A DNA stretch of 64,000 nt from Saccharomonospora azurea NA-128 (GTDB taxonomy: Bacteria > Actinomycetota > Actinomycetes > Mycobacteriales > Pseudonocardiaceae): positions 4,211,238 through 4,275,237 of the forward strand of contig NZ_CM001466.1 of NCBI RefSeq assembly GCF_000231055.2, given 5' to 3'. The position numbers and the translations under genes are program-made. Positions 10,201-18,400 of this stretch are shown piece by piece; within the stretch, counting starts at the first letter, position 1; each line of letters begins with the position of its first letter. Below the pieces are notes generated by a model. It was not told the DNA's origin, ran no database searches, and saw only the letters and a program-made list of their open reading frames with translations.

Positions 10201-12277
10201 GGCGAGCTACGGCTTCTGGCTCGGCGACGCGTTCGCCTCGGGCGGGTCCCGTGGTTACGACCACAAGGCGATGGGGATCACCGCGCGTGGTGCGTGGGAG
10301 AGCGTCAAGCGGCACTTCCGCGAGCTCGGCAAGGACACCCAGCGCGAGGACTTCACCGTCGTCGGCATCGGCGACATGGGTGGGGACGTCTTCGGCAACG
10401 GCATGCTCTGCTCGGAGCACATCCGGCTGGTGGCCGCCTTCAACCACATGCACATCTTCCTCGACCCGAATCCGGACGCGGCGACGTCGTACCGGGAGCG
10501 CAAGCGGCTGTTCGAGCTTCCGCGGTCGTCGTGGGACGACTACGACCGCTCGCTGCTGAGCGAGGGCGGCGGGGTCTACTCGCGGTCGTCGAAGACCGTC
10601 CCGATCAGCCCGCAGGTGCGGGAGGCGCTCGGGTTGGCCGACGACGTGACGTCGATGGCCCCGTCCGAGCTCATCCGGGCGATCCTGCAGGCACCCGTGG
10701 ACCTGCTGTGGAACGGCGGTATCGGCACCTACGTCAAGGCGGAGACCGAGACCCACGCCGACGCCGGTGACAAGGCCAACGACGCCGTGCGCGTCAACGG
10801 TGGCCAGCTCCGGGTCAAGGTCGTGGGCGAGGGCGGGAACCTCGGCTTCACGCAGCGCGGGCGGATCGAGTTCGCCCGCGGCGGAGGCAAAATCAACACC
10901 GATGCCCTCGACAACTCCGCCGGCGTCGACTGCTCCGACCACGAGGTCAACATCAAGATCCTCCTCGAACAGCTCGTGACGAGGGGCGAGCTCAAGGAGG
11001 ACGAGCGCAACGCGCTGCTGGAGGAGATGACCGACGAGGTCGGGCAGCTCGTTCTGACCGACAACTACCGGCAGAACGCCGTTCTGGGTGTCAGCCGGGC
11101 CCACGCCGGTCCGATGCTGTCGGTGCACCGCCGCCTGGTGGCCGCGCTCGAGGAGAAGGGTGCGCTGGACCGCGAGCTGGAGGCGTTGCCGAGCGAGGCC
11201 GAGTTCGCCGCCAGGGAGAAGTCGGGCGAGGGATTGAGCTCGCCCGAGCTGGCGACCCTGCTCGCGCACGTCAAGCTCGACCTCAAGGACGAGATCCTCG
11301 ACAGCGACCTGCCGGACGCGGACGTCTTCGCCCGCAGGCTGCCGGAGTACTTCCCGACCCCGCTGCGGCGCGACTTCGCCGCGGAGATCGCGAAGCACCC
11401 GCTCAACCGGCAGATCACCACCACGATGCTCGTCAACGAGGTCGTGGACGGTGCCGGTGTCTCGTACGCGTTCCGGCTGGCCGAGGAACTCAACGCCACC
11501 GGCACGGACGCGGTGCGGGCCTTCGCCGTCGTGACCGGCGTGTACGACCTGCACTCGGTGTGGGCGGGTATCGACGCGCTCGACAACGTGGTGCCCACCG
11601 ACGTCGCCGACACGATGGTGTTGGAGAGTCGGCGGTTGCTCGACCGGGCGGCGCGGTGGTTCCTCACCAACCGGCCGCAGCCGCTCGCCGTCGGCGCGGA
11701 GATCAGCCGGTTCGCCGAGCCGATCGCCGCGCTCGCGCCGATGCTGGGCGACCTGCTGCGTGGCCAGGAAGCCGCGGCCTACCGGAGCGAGACCGAGGCG
11801 CTCGTGGGGCAGGGCGTTCCGGACGACCTCGCCCGGCGGGTGGCCCTGCTGCTCACCAGTTACTCGCTGCTCGACATCGTCGAGGTGGCGGAGCTGGCCG
11901 AGCGCGAGGTGGGGCTGACCGCGGAGCGGAGTCCCGTCGAGACCGCCGAGCTGTACTACGCGTTGTCCGAGCACCTGGGCATGGACCGCATGCTCACCTC
12001 GGTGAACGCGTTGGAGCGCGGCAACCGGTGGCATGCCCTGGCGCGCCTGGCACTGCGGGACGACCTGTACTCGTCGTTGCGGGCCCTCACGCTGGATGCC
12101 CTGCGGCACAGCGACCCGGGGGACAGCGCGGCGGAGAAGATCGCGAAGTGGGAGCAGGCGAACTCGTCGGCGCTGACCCGCGCGCGGGTGACGCTCGACG
12201 AGATCGAGGCGTCGGGCAGGCTCGACCTGGCGACGTTGTCGGTGGCCGTGCGCCAGATCCGCGGCACGGTGCGCTGA
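7295..12277 (+). CDS. gdh: NAD-specific glutamate dehydrogenase (large, ~180 kDa class)
   Basis: A 1660-residue enzyme that interconverts glutamate and 2-oxoglutarate plus ammonia with NAD, linking nitrogen and carbon metabolism. The N-terminal half carries ACT-like regulatory regions of this class. The catalytic core shows GGLRWSDR near 849, the KAQAVKNSVIVPVGAKGGF block near 868, the nucleotide-binding GIGDMGGDVFGNGML near 1024 and WNGGIGTYVK near 1138. Length matches the mycobacterial enzyme (about 1620). The TTG at 7295 is preceded at 5 nt by GGAGAG; a GTG at 7346 has its Shine-Dalgarno too close. It follows ettA and the unknown gene and is tightly followed by a thioesterase gene. A very long open frame on the opposite strand is a codon-bias shadow. 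Confidence 0.95.
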   Translation: MSDIHSTGTSIHSGTEDVNTEPPGRPRSPEQIRDELVEAAAAQAPDIAELVRLYYRLVPAEEIIGDDPTDLVGAVRSHVELARQRVPGRPVVRLFNPNAAHDGWAREATVVQVVTDDMPYLVDSVAAELSRSGVQVQRIVHPIVVVSRDVAGALQEVHPKADVADPPSGASAESWMYLEIDPIGDPERARDLDNKLVAVLSDVREVVEDTDKMTQAAIDIARELEENPPPLPGEEVGEGAALLRWMADNHFTFLGYRHYEVVPDSENGEEPALRAVLASGLGVLRQDSFAARSLTHGPDTASRVLSPTLLVLTHASSPSTVHRPIYPYYVGVKTFDDAGRVTGEHRFLGMFTSSALHEDVLDIPVVNRRVRQVIHRAGFPMESYSGQRMLDVLQNWPLADLLSADADSLYATATGAITLADRRRLRLFLRKDPYGRFYSCLVFLPRDRYTTWSRLAMQQVLLDELEGTSLEYSTRLGETLLAQIHFTAYTEPGAVGEPDTVRIQERLNEAVRTWDDSLVEAILAERRARAGNGKAVTLAGEESATEQAQRFASAFPEAYKEDFDAETALADLRKLEGLEGPEALDMSYYLPVDAAPGERRFKLYLREGVTLSTLLPMLQRMGVEVVDQRPYEVRTQDGHRCWIYDFGMRIEPGVLAKLGDEAEDDLRVRFQEAFAAAWHGLAETDGFSELVLKAGLTWRQAAVLRAYSRYLRQAGSQYSQGYVESAVLAHTDVAKALVRLFEVRFAPDRDDSHRAEDVAAQVAEINSMIDEVTSLDTDRILRRLLSVITATLRTNYWVTDESGTFRSYLAFKLDPQRIPGLPEPRPAFEIFVYSPRVEGVHLRFGSVARGGLRWSDRHEDYRTEILGLVKAQAVKNSVIVPVGAKGGFVAKKPPKPTGDPGIDRENHQREGVACYRMFISGLLELTDNLVDGVTVPAKNVVRHDGDDNYLVVAADKGTASFSDIANEVAASYGFWLGDAFASGGSRGYDHKAMGITARGAWESVKRHFRELGKDTQREDFTVVGIGDMGGDVFGNGMLCSEHIRLVAAFNHMHIFLDPNPDAATSYRERKRLFELPRSSWDDYDRSLLSEGGGVYSRSSKTVPISPQVREALGLADDVTSMAPSELIRAILQAPVDLLWNGGIGTYVKAETETHADAGDKANDAVRVNGGQLRVKVVGEGGNLGFTQRGRIEFARGGGKINTDALDNSAGVDCSDHEVNIKILLEQLVTRGELKEDERNALLEEMTDEVGQLVLTDNYRQNAVLGVSRAHAGPMLSVHRRLVAALEEKGALDRELEALPSEAEFAAREKSGEGLSSPELATLLAHVKLDLKDEILDSDLPDADVFARRLPEYFPTPLRRDFAAEIAKHPLNRQITTTMLVNEVVDGAGVSYAFRLAEELNATGTDAVRAFAVVTGVYDLHSVWAGIDALDNVVPTDVADTMVLESRRLLDRAARWFLTNRPQPLAVGAEISRFAEPIAALAPMLGDLLRGQEAAAYRSETEALVGQGVPDDLARRVALLLTSYSLLDIVEVAELAEREVGLTAERSPVETAELYYALSEHLGMDRMLTSVNALERGNRWHALARLALRDDLYSSLRALTLDALRHSDPGDSAAEKIAKWEQANSSALTRARVTLDEIEASGRLDLATLSVAVRQIRGTVR

Positions 12278-12288
12278 GGACGGACGAC

Positions 12289-12750
12289 GTGACGACACGA
12301 GAGGCGACCCGGTACGTCGTTCGGGTGCGGCCACGGTGGTCCGACATGGACGCGTTCGGGCACGTGAACCACGCGCGTCTGGTGACGTTGTTGGAGGAGG
12401 CCAGGGTGCCGTTGCTGTTCGGCGACGGCCCCACTTCCAACGCGTCGGACGGCGGGCTCTCGGAGTTCGCCAAGGGGATCGTCGTGGTGCGGCTGCAGGT
12501 CGACTACCGTGCGCCGATCGTGGTCGACGGCGGAGAGGTGCGCGTGGAGATCGCGCTCGCCGATCTCCGGTACGCCTCCTTCACACTCGACTATCGGGTG
12601 CGGACGGGACCGTCAGAGGAGGACACGGTGGCCGCCACGGCGACCACCGTGCTCGCTCCCTACGACCTCGAACGAGGCAGGCCGCGGCGCCTCACCGAGC
12701 GCGAGCGTGAGTTCCTGACCGCACACATACCGAGTGGAGGACGGGTGTGA
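12289..12750 (+). CDS. 4-hydroxybenzoyl-CoA-type thioesterase (hot-dog fold)
   Basis: A 153-residue soluble protein with the hot-dog thioesterase signature WSDMDAFGHVNHARLVTLLEEAR, whose Asp and following Gly-His-Val-Asn are the catalytic/CoA-binding region of the YbgC/4HBT group. The substrate is an acyl-CoA but cannot be specified. GTG at 12289 has GAGG 9 nt upstream that overlaps the end of the gdh gene, so it is co-transcribed. Its end overlaps the next gene by 4 nt (GTGA). This order matches the gdh-thioesterase-Rv2474c arrangement in mycobacteria. Confidence 0.85.
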   Translation: MTTREATRYVVRVRPRWSDMDAFGHVNHARLVTLLEEARVPLLFGDGPTSNASDGGLSEFAKGIVVVRLQVDYRAPIVVDGGEVRVEIALADLRYASFTLDYRVRTGPSEEDTVAATATTVLAPYDLERGRPRRLTEREREFLTAHIPSGGRV

Positions 12751-13382
12751 CCGAGCTGCGTATCCCCGACGCCGCCGACCGGGAGAGCCTGGGGGCGTTC
12801 GTCGCCAGGGCGGTGCGGCTCGACGCCGCGAGCGCGGTGCGACTGCGCCAGCGCAACGAGCACGTCGTCGAGGCGTGGGCGACCACGCCGTTCGAGGTGC
12901 TCGCCACGCGTGCCGTCGAGGGAGCGGTGACCCCGTCCGACGTCACCGTGTCGGGCAACGAACTCCTGGCGGCGCTCACGGTCGCGCGGGGCGAGGTCAT
13001 GGACCCCGGTCCGCCGCGTGACCTGCTGTGGCGGTCCGAGCTGCCGTCGGGCACGCGGTGGCGGGCCGTCGATTCCCTGCCCGTCACGGTCGTCAGCGAC
13101 CTCGCCGAGCGCGGTGTCGAACTCGCCCGCGAGAACGTCGGCCCGCAGGGGACGCCGCCCGCGTCGCTGATGGACCAGACCGTGCTCACCGTGTCCGGCG
13201 ACCAGGACGAGGTGAAGGTGCCCATGCGGTGCCTGTTCGCCCTGTCCGGCATGGGCTTCGTCGACTCGTCGGTCGGCGAGGACGTGGTGCGGGTGTCGGC
13301 GACGGACTCGTGGTTCCGCCTCGACGCCCGTTACGGCGCCGTGCTCCGGCGTCGGCACGCGTTGCTCCCGCTGCTGCTGTGA
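12747..13382 (+). CDS. Conserved actinobacterial hypothetical protein (Rv2474c-like)
   Basis: A 211-residue soluble protein with no signal peptide or transmembrane segment. The N-terminus (IPDAADRESLGAFVARAVRLD) and the segment LLWRSELPSGTRWRAVDSLP suggest a small alpha/beta protein. I recognise it only by position and length as the counterpart of mycobacterial Rv2474c (about 217 aa). The GTG start overlaps the thioesterase stop by 4 nt, so translation is coupled. Function unknown. The gene ends 9 nt before the convergent DUF305 lipoprotein gene. Confidence 0.75.
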   Translation: MTELRIPDAADRESLGAFVARAVRLDAASAVRLRQRNEHVVEAWATTPFEVLATRAVEGAVTPSDVTVSGNELLAALTVARGEVMDPGPPRDLLWRSELPSGTRWRAVDSLPVTVVSDLAERGVELARENVGPQGTPPASLMDQTVLTVSGDQDEVKVPMRCLFALSGMGFVDSSVGEDVVRVSATDSWFRLDARYGAVLRRRHALLPLLL

Positions 13383-13391
13383 GCATTCGCA

Positions 13392-14060
13392 TCACGGCAG
13401 CATGTCGCGCAGGTGCTCGATCTCCGCGGTCTGGGTGGTCACGACCTCCTGTGCCATCGCGAGTGCGCGCGGTTCGAGCCCGCGGGGCAGGTAGTCCTCG
13501 GCCATGGTCAGCGCACCCTCGTGGTGCGTGATCATGAGCTCGCAGAACACCCGGTCGAACTCCGTGCCCGACGCGGCGCGGAGCTCGGCCAGCTGTTCGT
13601 CGGTGGCCATGCCCGGCATGTCGGCGTGTCCGCCTCCGTGGCCGTGCTCGGTGTGATCCCCCTGCGTGGAGCTTTCGGACTCCGAGGAGGCGCTGCGGTC
13701 CCCGTACTGGTCGAGCCACGACTCCATCATCGCGATCTCGCCTTCCTGAGCTGCGGCGATGCGTCCGGCGATCGCCTTCACCCGGGAACTCTCGGCGCGG
13801 TCGGCGACGAGGTCGGTCATCACGATCGCCTGCTCGTGGTGGGGGATCATCATGCGCATGTAGTGCACGTCGGCGTCCGAGACCCGGACCTGTTGCGCCC
13901 GCTCGGCCGCCTGCTCGCCGGGTACCACGTCGGCCTGCTCACCGGGGCCCTGGGGGACGATCACGTCCGGTGGTGCCTGCTCGGGGGAGTCAGGCTCCGC
14001 GGTGCAACCGGTGATGAGCAACAGGATCACGGCCGCTGCGGCCGACAAGGCACCTCGCAT
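13392..14060 (-). CDS. DUF305 family lipoprotein
   Basis: A 222-residue exported lipoprotein. The ATG at 14060 gives a short n-region, a hydrophobic helix and the lipobox ITGC, so the protein should be anchored to the outer face of the membrane; a GTG at 14087 would add nine residues before the signal. The mature protein has two DUF305 repeats of the ferritin-like type, with YMRMMIPHHEQAIVM in the first half and FCELMITHHEGALTMAEDYL in the second; the His-His/Met motifs are metal-binding in related copper proteins. A His-rich linker (HTEHGHGGGHADM) separates them. It is divergent from the LVIVD gene. Copper binding is inference. Confidence 0.85.
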   Translation of the reverse strand: MRGALSAAAAVILLLITGCTAEPDSPEQAPPDVIVPQGPGEQADVVPGEQAAERAQQVRVSDADVHYMRMMIPHHEQAIVMTDLVADRAESSRVKAIAGRIAAAQEGEIAMMESWLDQYGDRSASSESESSTQGDHTEHGHGGGHADMPGMATDEQLAELRAASGTEFDRVFCELMITHHEGALTMAEDYLPRGLEPRALAMAQEVVTTQTAEIEHLRDMLP

Positions 14061-14209
14061 GGCGTTCAAGCCAACCGGCCGACACACACTCGCGTCAAGT
14101 GATCACGCAGCGTCAGGTCAACGTCGTCCGATTGCCTGCTACCACCGCGTGGGCGGGCGCGATGACAATGACTCGATTGTTCACCTACCCGATGGGGAGA
14201 GGAGAACGC

Positions 14210-15619
14210 GTGAACACCACGCGCAGACGCGGACGTCGCGCCGGAGTGTTGATCGCGACTGGGGCGCTGGCGGTCGCGGGGCTCGGGGCGCCTGCCTCCG
14301 CGCAGCAGGACGACATTCCGGGCGTCGACGACGTCGTACACAGCCGTAACCTGAGCCATGTGGCCCACCTGGAGAAAGTTGGGCCGTTCGCGAACCAGGA
14401 CGCGTTCAACACCGACATGGCGTTCACCCGGGGACACGCCATCGTCGGCAACTACGACGGATTCACCGTCTACGACGTCAGAAGGCCGAAGAAACCCAGG
14501 GTCGTCAGCCAGGTCCTGTGTCCCGGTGGCCAGAACGATCTGTCCGTGTCGGGTGACCTGCTGTTCCTCTCCACCGATTACGCCCGCACCGACGACTCCT
14601 GCACGAGCGAGCCCGCACCCGCGTCCGATCCCGACTCGTGGGAGGGCGTGAAGGTCTTCGACATCAGCGACCTGTCCAATCCCGAGTACGTGGCGTCGGT
14701 GCGCACCGACTGCGGCTCGCACACCCACACGATGGTGCCCGCACCCGAGCGGGAGTCGGTTCTGCTGTACGTGTCGTCGTACTCGCCCGCTCCGGAGCTG
14801 CCGAACTGCCAACCACCGCACGACAAGGTGTCGATCGTCGAGGTCCCGGTGGACCATCCGGAGGACGCGGCGCTGGTCGCCACGCCCGTGCTGTTCCCCG
14901 ACGGCGGAAACCCCGGCGACGGCTACTCGCGGGAGACCACGGGCTGCCACGACCTGACCGCCTACCCCGAGAAGGACCTGCTCGCGGGGGCGTGCATGGG
15001 TGACGGCATCCTCGTCGACATCAGCGACCGCATGGAACCCCGCGTGATCGACAGGGTGCAGGACGAGGACAACTTCGCCTTCTGGCACAGCGCCACCTTC
15101 AACAACGCGGGCACCAAGGTGGTGTTCACCGACGAACTGGGTGGCGGCGGCATGGCGACGTGCAACGCCGAGATCGGGTCCGAACGCGGCGCCAACGGGA
15201 TCTACGACCTCAAGGGCAAGGGCGATCACGCCCACCTGGAGTTCGTCAGCTACTACAAGATCCCGCGCCACCAGGGCGAGACGGAGAACTGCGTCGCGCA
15301 CAACGGCTCGCTGATCCCGGTGCAGGGCCGCGACATCATGGTGCAGGCCTGGTACCAGGGCGGAGTGTCGGTGTGGGAGTTCACGAACTCCGACCGCCCG
15401 AAGGAGATCGCCTACTTCGAACGCGGTCCGCTGTCCGACACGGAGAACATCACCGGTGGGTCGTGGTCGGCGTACTACTTCAACGGCTACATCTACTCGT
15501 CGGACATCCAGAAGGGTTTCGACGTGCTGGACATCCGTGACCCGCGTACCGCACCGGCGAAGGCGGTGAAGTTCGAGGAGTTCAACCCGCAGACCCAGCC
15601 CTCCTACGGCCGTCGCTGA
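14210..15619 (+). CDS. Secreted LVIVD-repeat (beta-propeller-like) protein
   Basis: A 469-residue exported protein. The GTG at 14210 follows GGAGAGGAGA at good spacing and begins an N-terminus MNTTRRRGRRAG, a hydrophobic core and a cleavage site near PASA-QQ. The mature region contains repeats such as GFTVYDVRRPKKPRVVSQV, VKVFDISDLSNPEYVASV, ILVDISDRMEPRVIDRV and VSVWEFTNSDRPKEIAYF, the LVIVD repeat expected to form propeller blades. Cysteines recur (DSCTSEP, RTDCGSHTH, TGCHD, ENCVAHN). No catalytic motif is obvious. It is divergent from the DUF305 gene with about 150 bp between them, and ends at a strong bidirectional hairpin. Confidence 0.85.
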   Translation: MNTTRRRGRRAGVLIATGALAVAGLGAPASAQQDDIPGVDDVVHSRNLSHVAHLEKVGPFANQDAFNTDMAFTRGHAIVGNYDGFTVYDVRRPKKPRVVSQVLCPGGQNDLSVSGDLLFLSTDYARTDDSCTSEPAPASDPDSWEGVKVFDISDLSNPEYVASVRTDCGSHTHTMVPAPERESVLLYVSSYSPAPELPNCQPPHDKVSIVEVPVDHPEDAALVATPVLFPDGGNPGDGYSRETTGCHDLTAYPEKDLLAGACMGDGILVDISDRMEPRVIDRVQDEDNFAFWHSATFNNAGTKVVFTDELGGGGMATCNAEIGSERGANGIYDLKGKGDHAHLEFVSYYKIPRHQGETENCVAHNGSLIPVQGRDIMVQAWYQGGVSVWEFTNSDRPKEIAYFERGPLSDTENITGGSWSAYYFNGYIYSSDIQKGFDVLDIRDPRTAPAKAVKFEEFNPQTQPSYGRR

Positions 15620-15644
15620 GGCGATCCCGAGGGCGGAGACGACA

Positions 15645-15680
15645 ACGGGCGCCGGTGACCACGTGGTGGCCGGCGCCCGT
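15645..15680. terminator. Bidirectional hairpin between LVIVD gene and trHbO gene
   Basis: ACGGGCGCCGG (15645-15655) pairs perfectly with CCGGCGCCCGT (15670-15680); the loop contains the palindrome ACCACGTGGT. It sits between two convergent genes and can serve both. Confidence 0.75.
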
Positions 15681-15695
15681 TCGGTGTGTCGAGGC

Positions 15696-16136
15696 CTACT
15701 CCCAGCTGTTCATCAGCGAGTGAGCCGCCGTTTCCAGGTACCGCCACAGTTGCGCGCGGTAGGGCTCCTCGATGCCGGACTCGGCCACGGCGATCTCCAT
15801 GGCGCGCAGCCAGGCGTCGCGTTCGATCGGGCCGATCTTGAACGGGACGTGGCGCATGCGCAGGCGCGGGTGGCCGCGCCGGTCCGAGTAGGTGTGGGGT
15901 CCGCCCCAGTACTGCATCAGGAACAGCCGCAGGCGTTCCTCCGCGGGGCCGAGATCCTCCTCCGGGTACATCGGCCTGAGGATCTCGTCCTCGGCGACTT
16001 CGGCGTAGAAACGTTCGACGAGTCTGCGGAACGTCTCCTCACCGCCCACCGCCTCGTAGAACGACTGCGGTTCCGAGGCCGGCTCCGGTGCCGGCTGCGA
16101 GGGCTGGGCACTGCTCACGTCTGTCACGCCTTCCAT
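15696..16136 (-). CDS. glbO: Truncated haemoglobin, group II (trHbO)
   Basis: A 146-residue cytosolic globin with a Pro/Ser-rich 25-residue N-terminal extension. The globin core has [19 protein letters not shown] (B/E region, with the conserved tyrosines), [25 protein letters not shown] (E-F region; the proximal haem-ligating His is in RMRHVPF) and a C-terminal Trp-rich helix. Group II globins bind oxygen tightly and are linked to respiration or oxidative/nitrosative protection. The ATG at 16136 lies 11 nt below the stop of the MscS gene, so both are likely in one transcript. Confidence 0.92.
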   Translation of the reverse strand: MEGVTDVSSAQPSQPAPEPASEPQSFYEAVGGEETFRRLVERFYAEVAEDEILRPMYPEEDLGPAEERLRLFLMQYWGGPHTYSDRRGHPRLRMRHVPFKIGPIERDAWLRAMEIAVAESGIEEPYRAQLWRYLETAAHSLMNSWE

Positions 16137-16147
16137 TCTGCCGGTTC

Positions 16148-17194
16148 TCAGTCGTGCGCGGCCTCTCCGTCGCGACCTCGGACCGCGCCGAAGAGGCGAC
16201 CGAGCGGCGGATCGAAGCCCTCCCGCTCCAGAGCGCGCATGATCTCGGCCCGCAGCGCGCGCTGCACCGCCCACTGGCGGCCGGGCCTGACCTTGGTCGT
16301 CAGGCGGAACTGGATGGCCTCCGGTGTCACGTTCTCCACGCCCAGCACCTGCGGGTGTTCCAGCACGTCGGGCCGGATCGACTCCAACGAGGCCGCCTCC
16401 TGTGCCACCTGCTTCAGCAGCTCCGTGGCCTTGGTCACGTCGGAGTCGTAACCGAGCGGGATGTCCACGACGGCGACGGCGTAGCCCTGGCTGAAGTTGC
16501 CGACGCGGAGCACCTCGCCGTTGCGCACGTACCACACCGTGCCGTTGAGGTCGCGCAACGTCGTGATGCGCAGCCCGACGGACTCCACGGTGCCGACGGC
16601 CTCACCGACGTCCACGACGTCGCCCACGCCGTACTGGTCCTCCAGCATCATGAAGATCCCCGACAGGAAGTCCCGCACCAGGTTCTGCGCACCGAAACCG
16701 ATGGCCACACCGACGATGCCCGCCGAGGCGAGGATGGGTGCGAGGTTGATGCCCAGCTCGCCCAGGATGAGCACGAACGCGAGCCCGAACACCGTGAAAC
16801 TGGTGACCGACTTGAGCACCGACCCGATGGTCTGGGCCCGTTGCCGTCGTCGTTCCAGGGCGACCGGCCCCAGCACCTCGGGAGCGACCCTCTCCTTGAG
16901 GGGACGCAGCAGGGCCGGGACCTTGCTGTCGCCGTTGAGGTTGGGATCGTCGGCGGGCGGGCGGGTGAGCCGGTCGATCAGCTTGCGCACGAGGAAGCGG
17001 ATGAGGAACGCGCCGAGCAGGATCAGCAGGATGCGAAGCGGCCGGGCCACGAGCCAGTCGGCGGAGGCCGCAAGCCACTCGTTGCCGGTGATGCGATAGA
17101 CCTGTGCGCACCACGTTTCCACTTCGTCGGTGCACGTCGGCGGCTCGCTGAGGAACTCTTCCACTGCGGTGTGCACTCCTCCCTGGCGTGACAC
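16148..17194 (-). CDS. MscS-family small-conductance mechanosensitive channel
   Basis: A 348-residue membrane protein. After a short N-terminal segment with two cysteines come transmembrane helices near 47-70 and 125-160, then the pore-lining TM3 region [49 protein letters not shown], the family hallmark, followed by the beta domain ([21 protein letters not shown]) and the C-terminal cytoplasmic cage. It should open under hypo-osmotic membrane tension. The start is uncertain: a GGAGGA lies just inside the chosen frame and could point to a start slightly downstream. Upstream gene of the trHbO pair. Confidence 0.88.
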   Translation of the reverse strand: MSRQGGVHTAVEEFLSEPPTCTDEVETWCAQVYRITGNEWLAASADWLVARPLRILLILLGAFLIRFLVRKLIDRLTRPPADDPNLNGDSKVPALLRPLKERVAPEVLGPVALERRRQRAQTIGSVLKSVTSFTVFGLAFVLILGELGINLAPILASAGIVGVAIGFGAQNLVRDFLSGIFMMLEDQYGVGDVVDVGEAVGTVESVGLRITTLRDLNGTVWYVRNGEVLRVGNFSQGYAVAVVDIPLGYDSDVTKATELLKQVAQEAASLESIRPDVLEHPQVLGVENVTPEAIQFRLTTKVRPGRQWAVQRALRAEIMRALEREGFDPPLGRLFGAVRGRDGEAAHD

Positions 17195-17350
17195 AGCACA
17201 CTTCTGGGTCGACGCGGTTTCGGATCGGGGGCCGATTGACCGGATTCGGTTCGTCCGCCACGGTACTCAGACGAGTCCAGTGGCAGAACGCACGTGCGTT
17301 CCGGGGGTGAAGTGTGGTCGACTGAGGGCTGCACAGGTGGAGGTGGTCGC

Positions 17351-18079
17351 GTGCCAGACCGACAACCCAGCCCACACGGCGTCAGAACCCGGCAGCCCGC
17401 CGGGTCGGCGCCGGAGCCGTTCACGCCTTGCGTGCCGACGGGCGGCGTCGTCGTGCCGTCCTCGGCCGGCCCGCCCTCGCGGGTGGGCCGGATCACCCGA
17501 ACCCATCACCGACGATCGCGGGATCCCGGTGGTGGCGTGGGTCCCACGCCGACGTCTCCCGGGTTGGGGAAACGTCGGGTTCTGCTGCTCAACGCCACGT
17601 TCGAGCCGCTCACCGCGTTACCGCTGCGCCGAGCCATCGTGCTGCTCGTGTGCGGTAAGGCGGAAGTCGTGCACGAGGACCCTGCCGGGGCTCTCCTGCA
17701 CTCCGCCACGGCGACCTTGGAGGTGCCGTCGGTGATCAGGCTCAGCCGTTACGTGCGGGTACCCTACCGGGCCCGGGTTCCGTTGACGCGCGCAGGTCTG
17801 ATGCATCGGGATCGCTTCCGGTGTGCCTACTGCGGGGGCCGGGCCGAGACCATCGATCACGTGGTGCCTCGGAGCCGAGGCGGGGCGCACTCGTGGGAGA
17901 ACTGCGTGGCGTGCTGCGCGAAGTGCAACCACCGCAAGGCGGACAAGATGCTGTCGGAGCTCGGGTGGCGGCTGCGGACCGTGCCGAGGGAACCCCACGG
18001 ACCGCATTGGAGGCTCCTCGCGCACGCGAAGGAGGCCGACCCGCTCTGGCAGCGCTACCTCGGCGCTCCCGCCGCGTGA
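17351..18079 (+). CDS. HNH endonuclease (Rv2469c-like)
   Basis: A 242-residue protein. The GTG at 17351 is supported by GGAGG exactly 7 nt upstream, although the first 60 residues are Pro/Arg/Gly-rich and may be poorly conserved; the recognisable fold begins at KRRVLLLNATFEPL. The C-terminal half has the complete HNH zinc module: RCAYCGG, IDHVVPRSRGG, SWENCVACCAKCNHRKADK, giving CxxC...DH...N...CxxCN. It is a chromosomal single-domain HNH protein conserved in actinomycetes near glbO and pepN; its DNA target is unknown. Convergent with the hexapeptide-repeat gene only 15 bp downstream. Confidence 0.88.
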   Translation: MPDRQPSPHGVRTRQPAGSAPEPFTPCVPTGGVVVPSSAGPPSRVGRITRTHHRRSRDPGGGVGPTPTSPGLGKRRVLLLNATFEPLTALPLRRAIVLLVCGKAEVVHEDPAGALLHSATATLEVPSVIRLSRYVRVPYRARVPLTRAGLMHRDRFRCAYCGGRAETIDHVVPRSRGGAHSWENCVACCAKCNHRKADKMLSELGWRLRTVPREPHGPHWRLLAHAKEADPLWQRYLGAPAA

Positions 18080-18094
18080 GTCGGTGTCCCCGGC

Positions 18095-18400
18095 TCAGCG
18101 GGTGACGCGAGTCCCGCAGGTCACGCGGGTGCCGCGCGTCACCCGCGTGCCTCGGGTGACGCGGGTACCCGCCGTGACGCGCGTGCCCCGGGTGACTCGC
18201 GTGCCGCGCGTCACCCGGGTGCCGGCCGTGACGCGGGTACCGCGGGTCGTGCGCGGGGCGCAGGTGACCCGCGTACCGGCCGTGACGCGGGTACCGCGGG
18301 TCGTGCGCGGGGCGCAGGTGACCCGCGTACCGGCTGTGACACGGGTGCCGCGGGCGGTGGCGATGGCAGGGATGGCGGTGCCGCTCGATTCGGTGAACAT
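18095..18400 (-). CDS. Hexapeptide-repeat protein (GTRVTx)14, unknown family
   Basis: I do not recognise a family. The ATG at 18400 has a near-ideal AGGAGG 7 nt upstream. The 101-residue product begins MFTESSGTAIPAIATAR and then consists solely of 14 hexapeptides ending at the stop codon. Twelve are GTRVT followed by A, C or R, and two (hexads 3 and 6) are APRTTR. The x residues follow an 18-residue super-period: A/C/R, A/C/R, A/R/R, A/R/R, C/R. Three cysteines (29, 47, 95) all occupy the x position. There is no signal peptide or membrane segment; the protein is very basic and Thr-rich. V-T-x-G-T-R roughly fits the left-handed beta-helix hexapeptide rule, three hexads making one coil. The plus strand also reads open (VTRVPx repeats) but has no start signal. 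Confidence 0.6.
   Translation of the reverse strand: MFTESSGTAIPAIATARGTRVTAGTRVTCAPRTTRGTRVTAGTRVTCAPRTTRGTRVTAGTRVTRGTRVTRGTRVTAGTRVTRGTRVTRGTRVTCGTRVTR
18101..18352. repeat. 18-bp tandem repeat array with 54-bp higher-order period
   Basis: Fourteen imperfect 18-bp units make up the body of the hexapeptide-repeat gene. Two neighbouring 54-bp blocks, beginning near 18222 and 18276, are identical over their whole length, indicating recent duplication or homogenisation. Both strands stay open in several frames because the unit length is a multiple of three. Confidence 0.85.

Noticed and set aside
7025-12334. A 1769-residue open frame on the minus strand opposite the NAD-GDH gene
   Set aside because: Composition is Arg/Gly/His/Val-rich nonsense without domains, and it is the mirror of a gene with strongly GC-biased third positions. 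The plus strand has all GDH motifs.
18095-18400. CRISPR array
   Set aside because: Repeats are directly contiguous, 18 bp long and have no unique spacers; no cas genes nearby.
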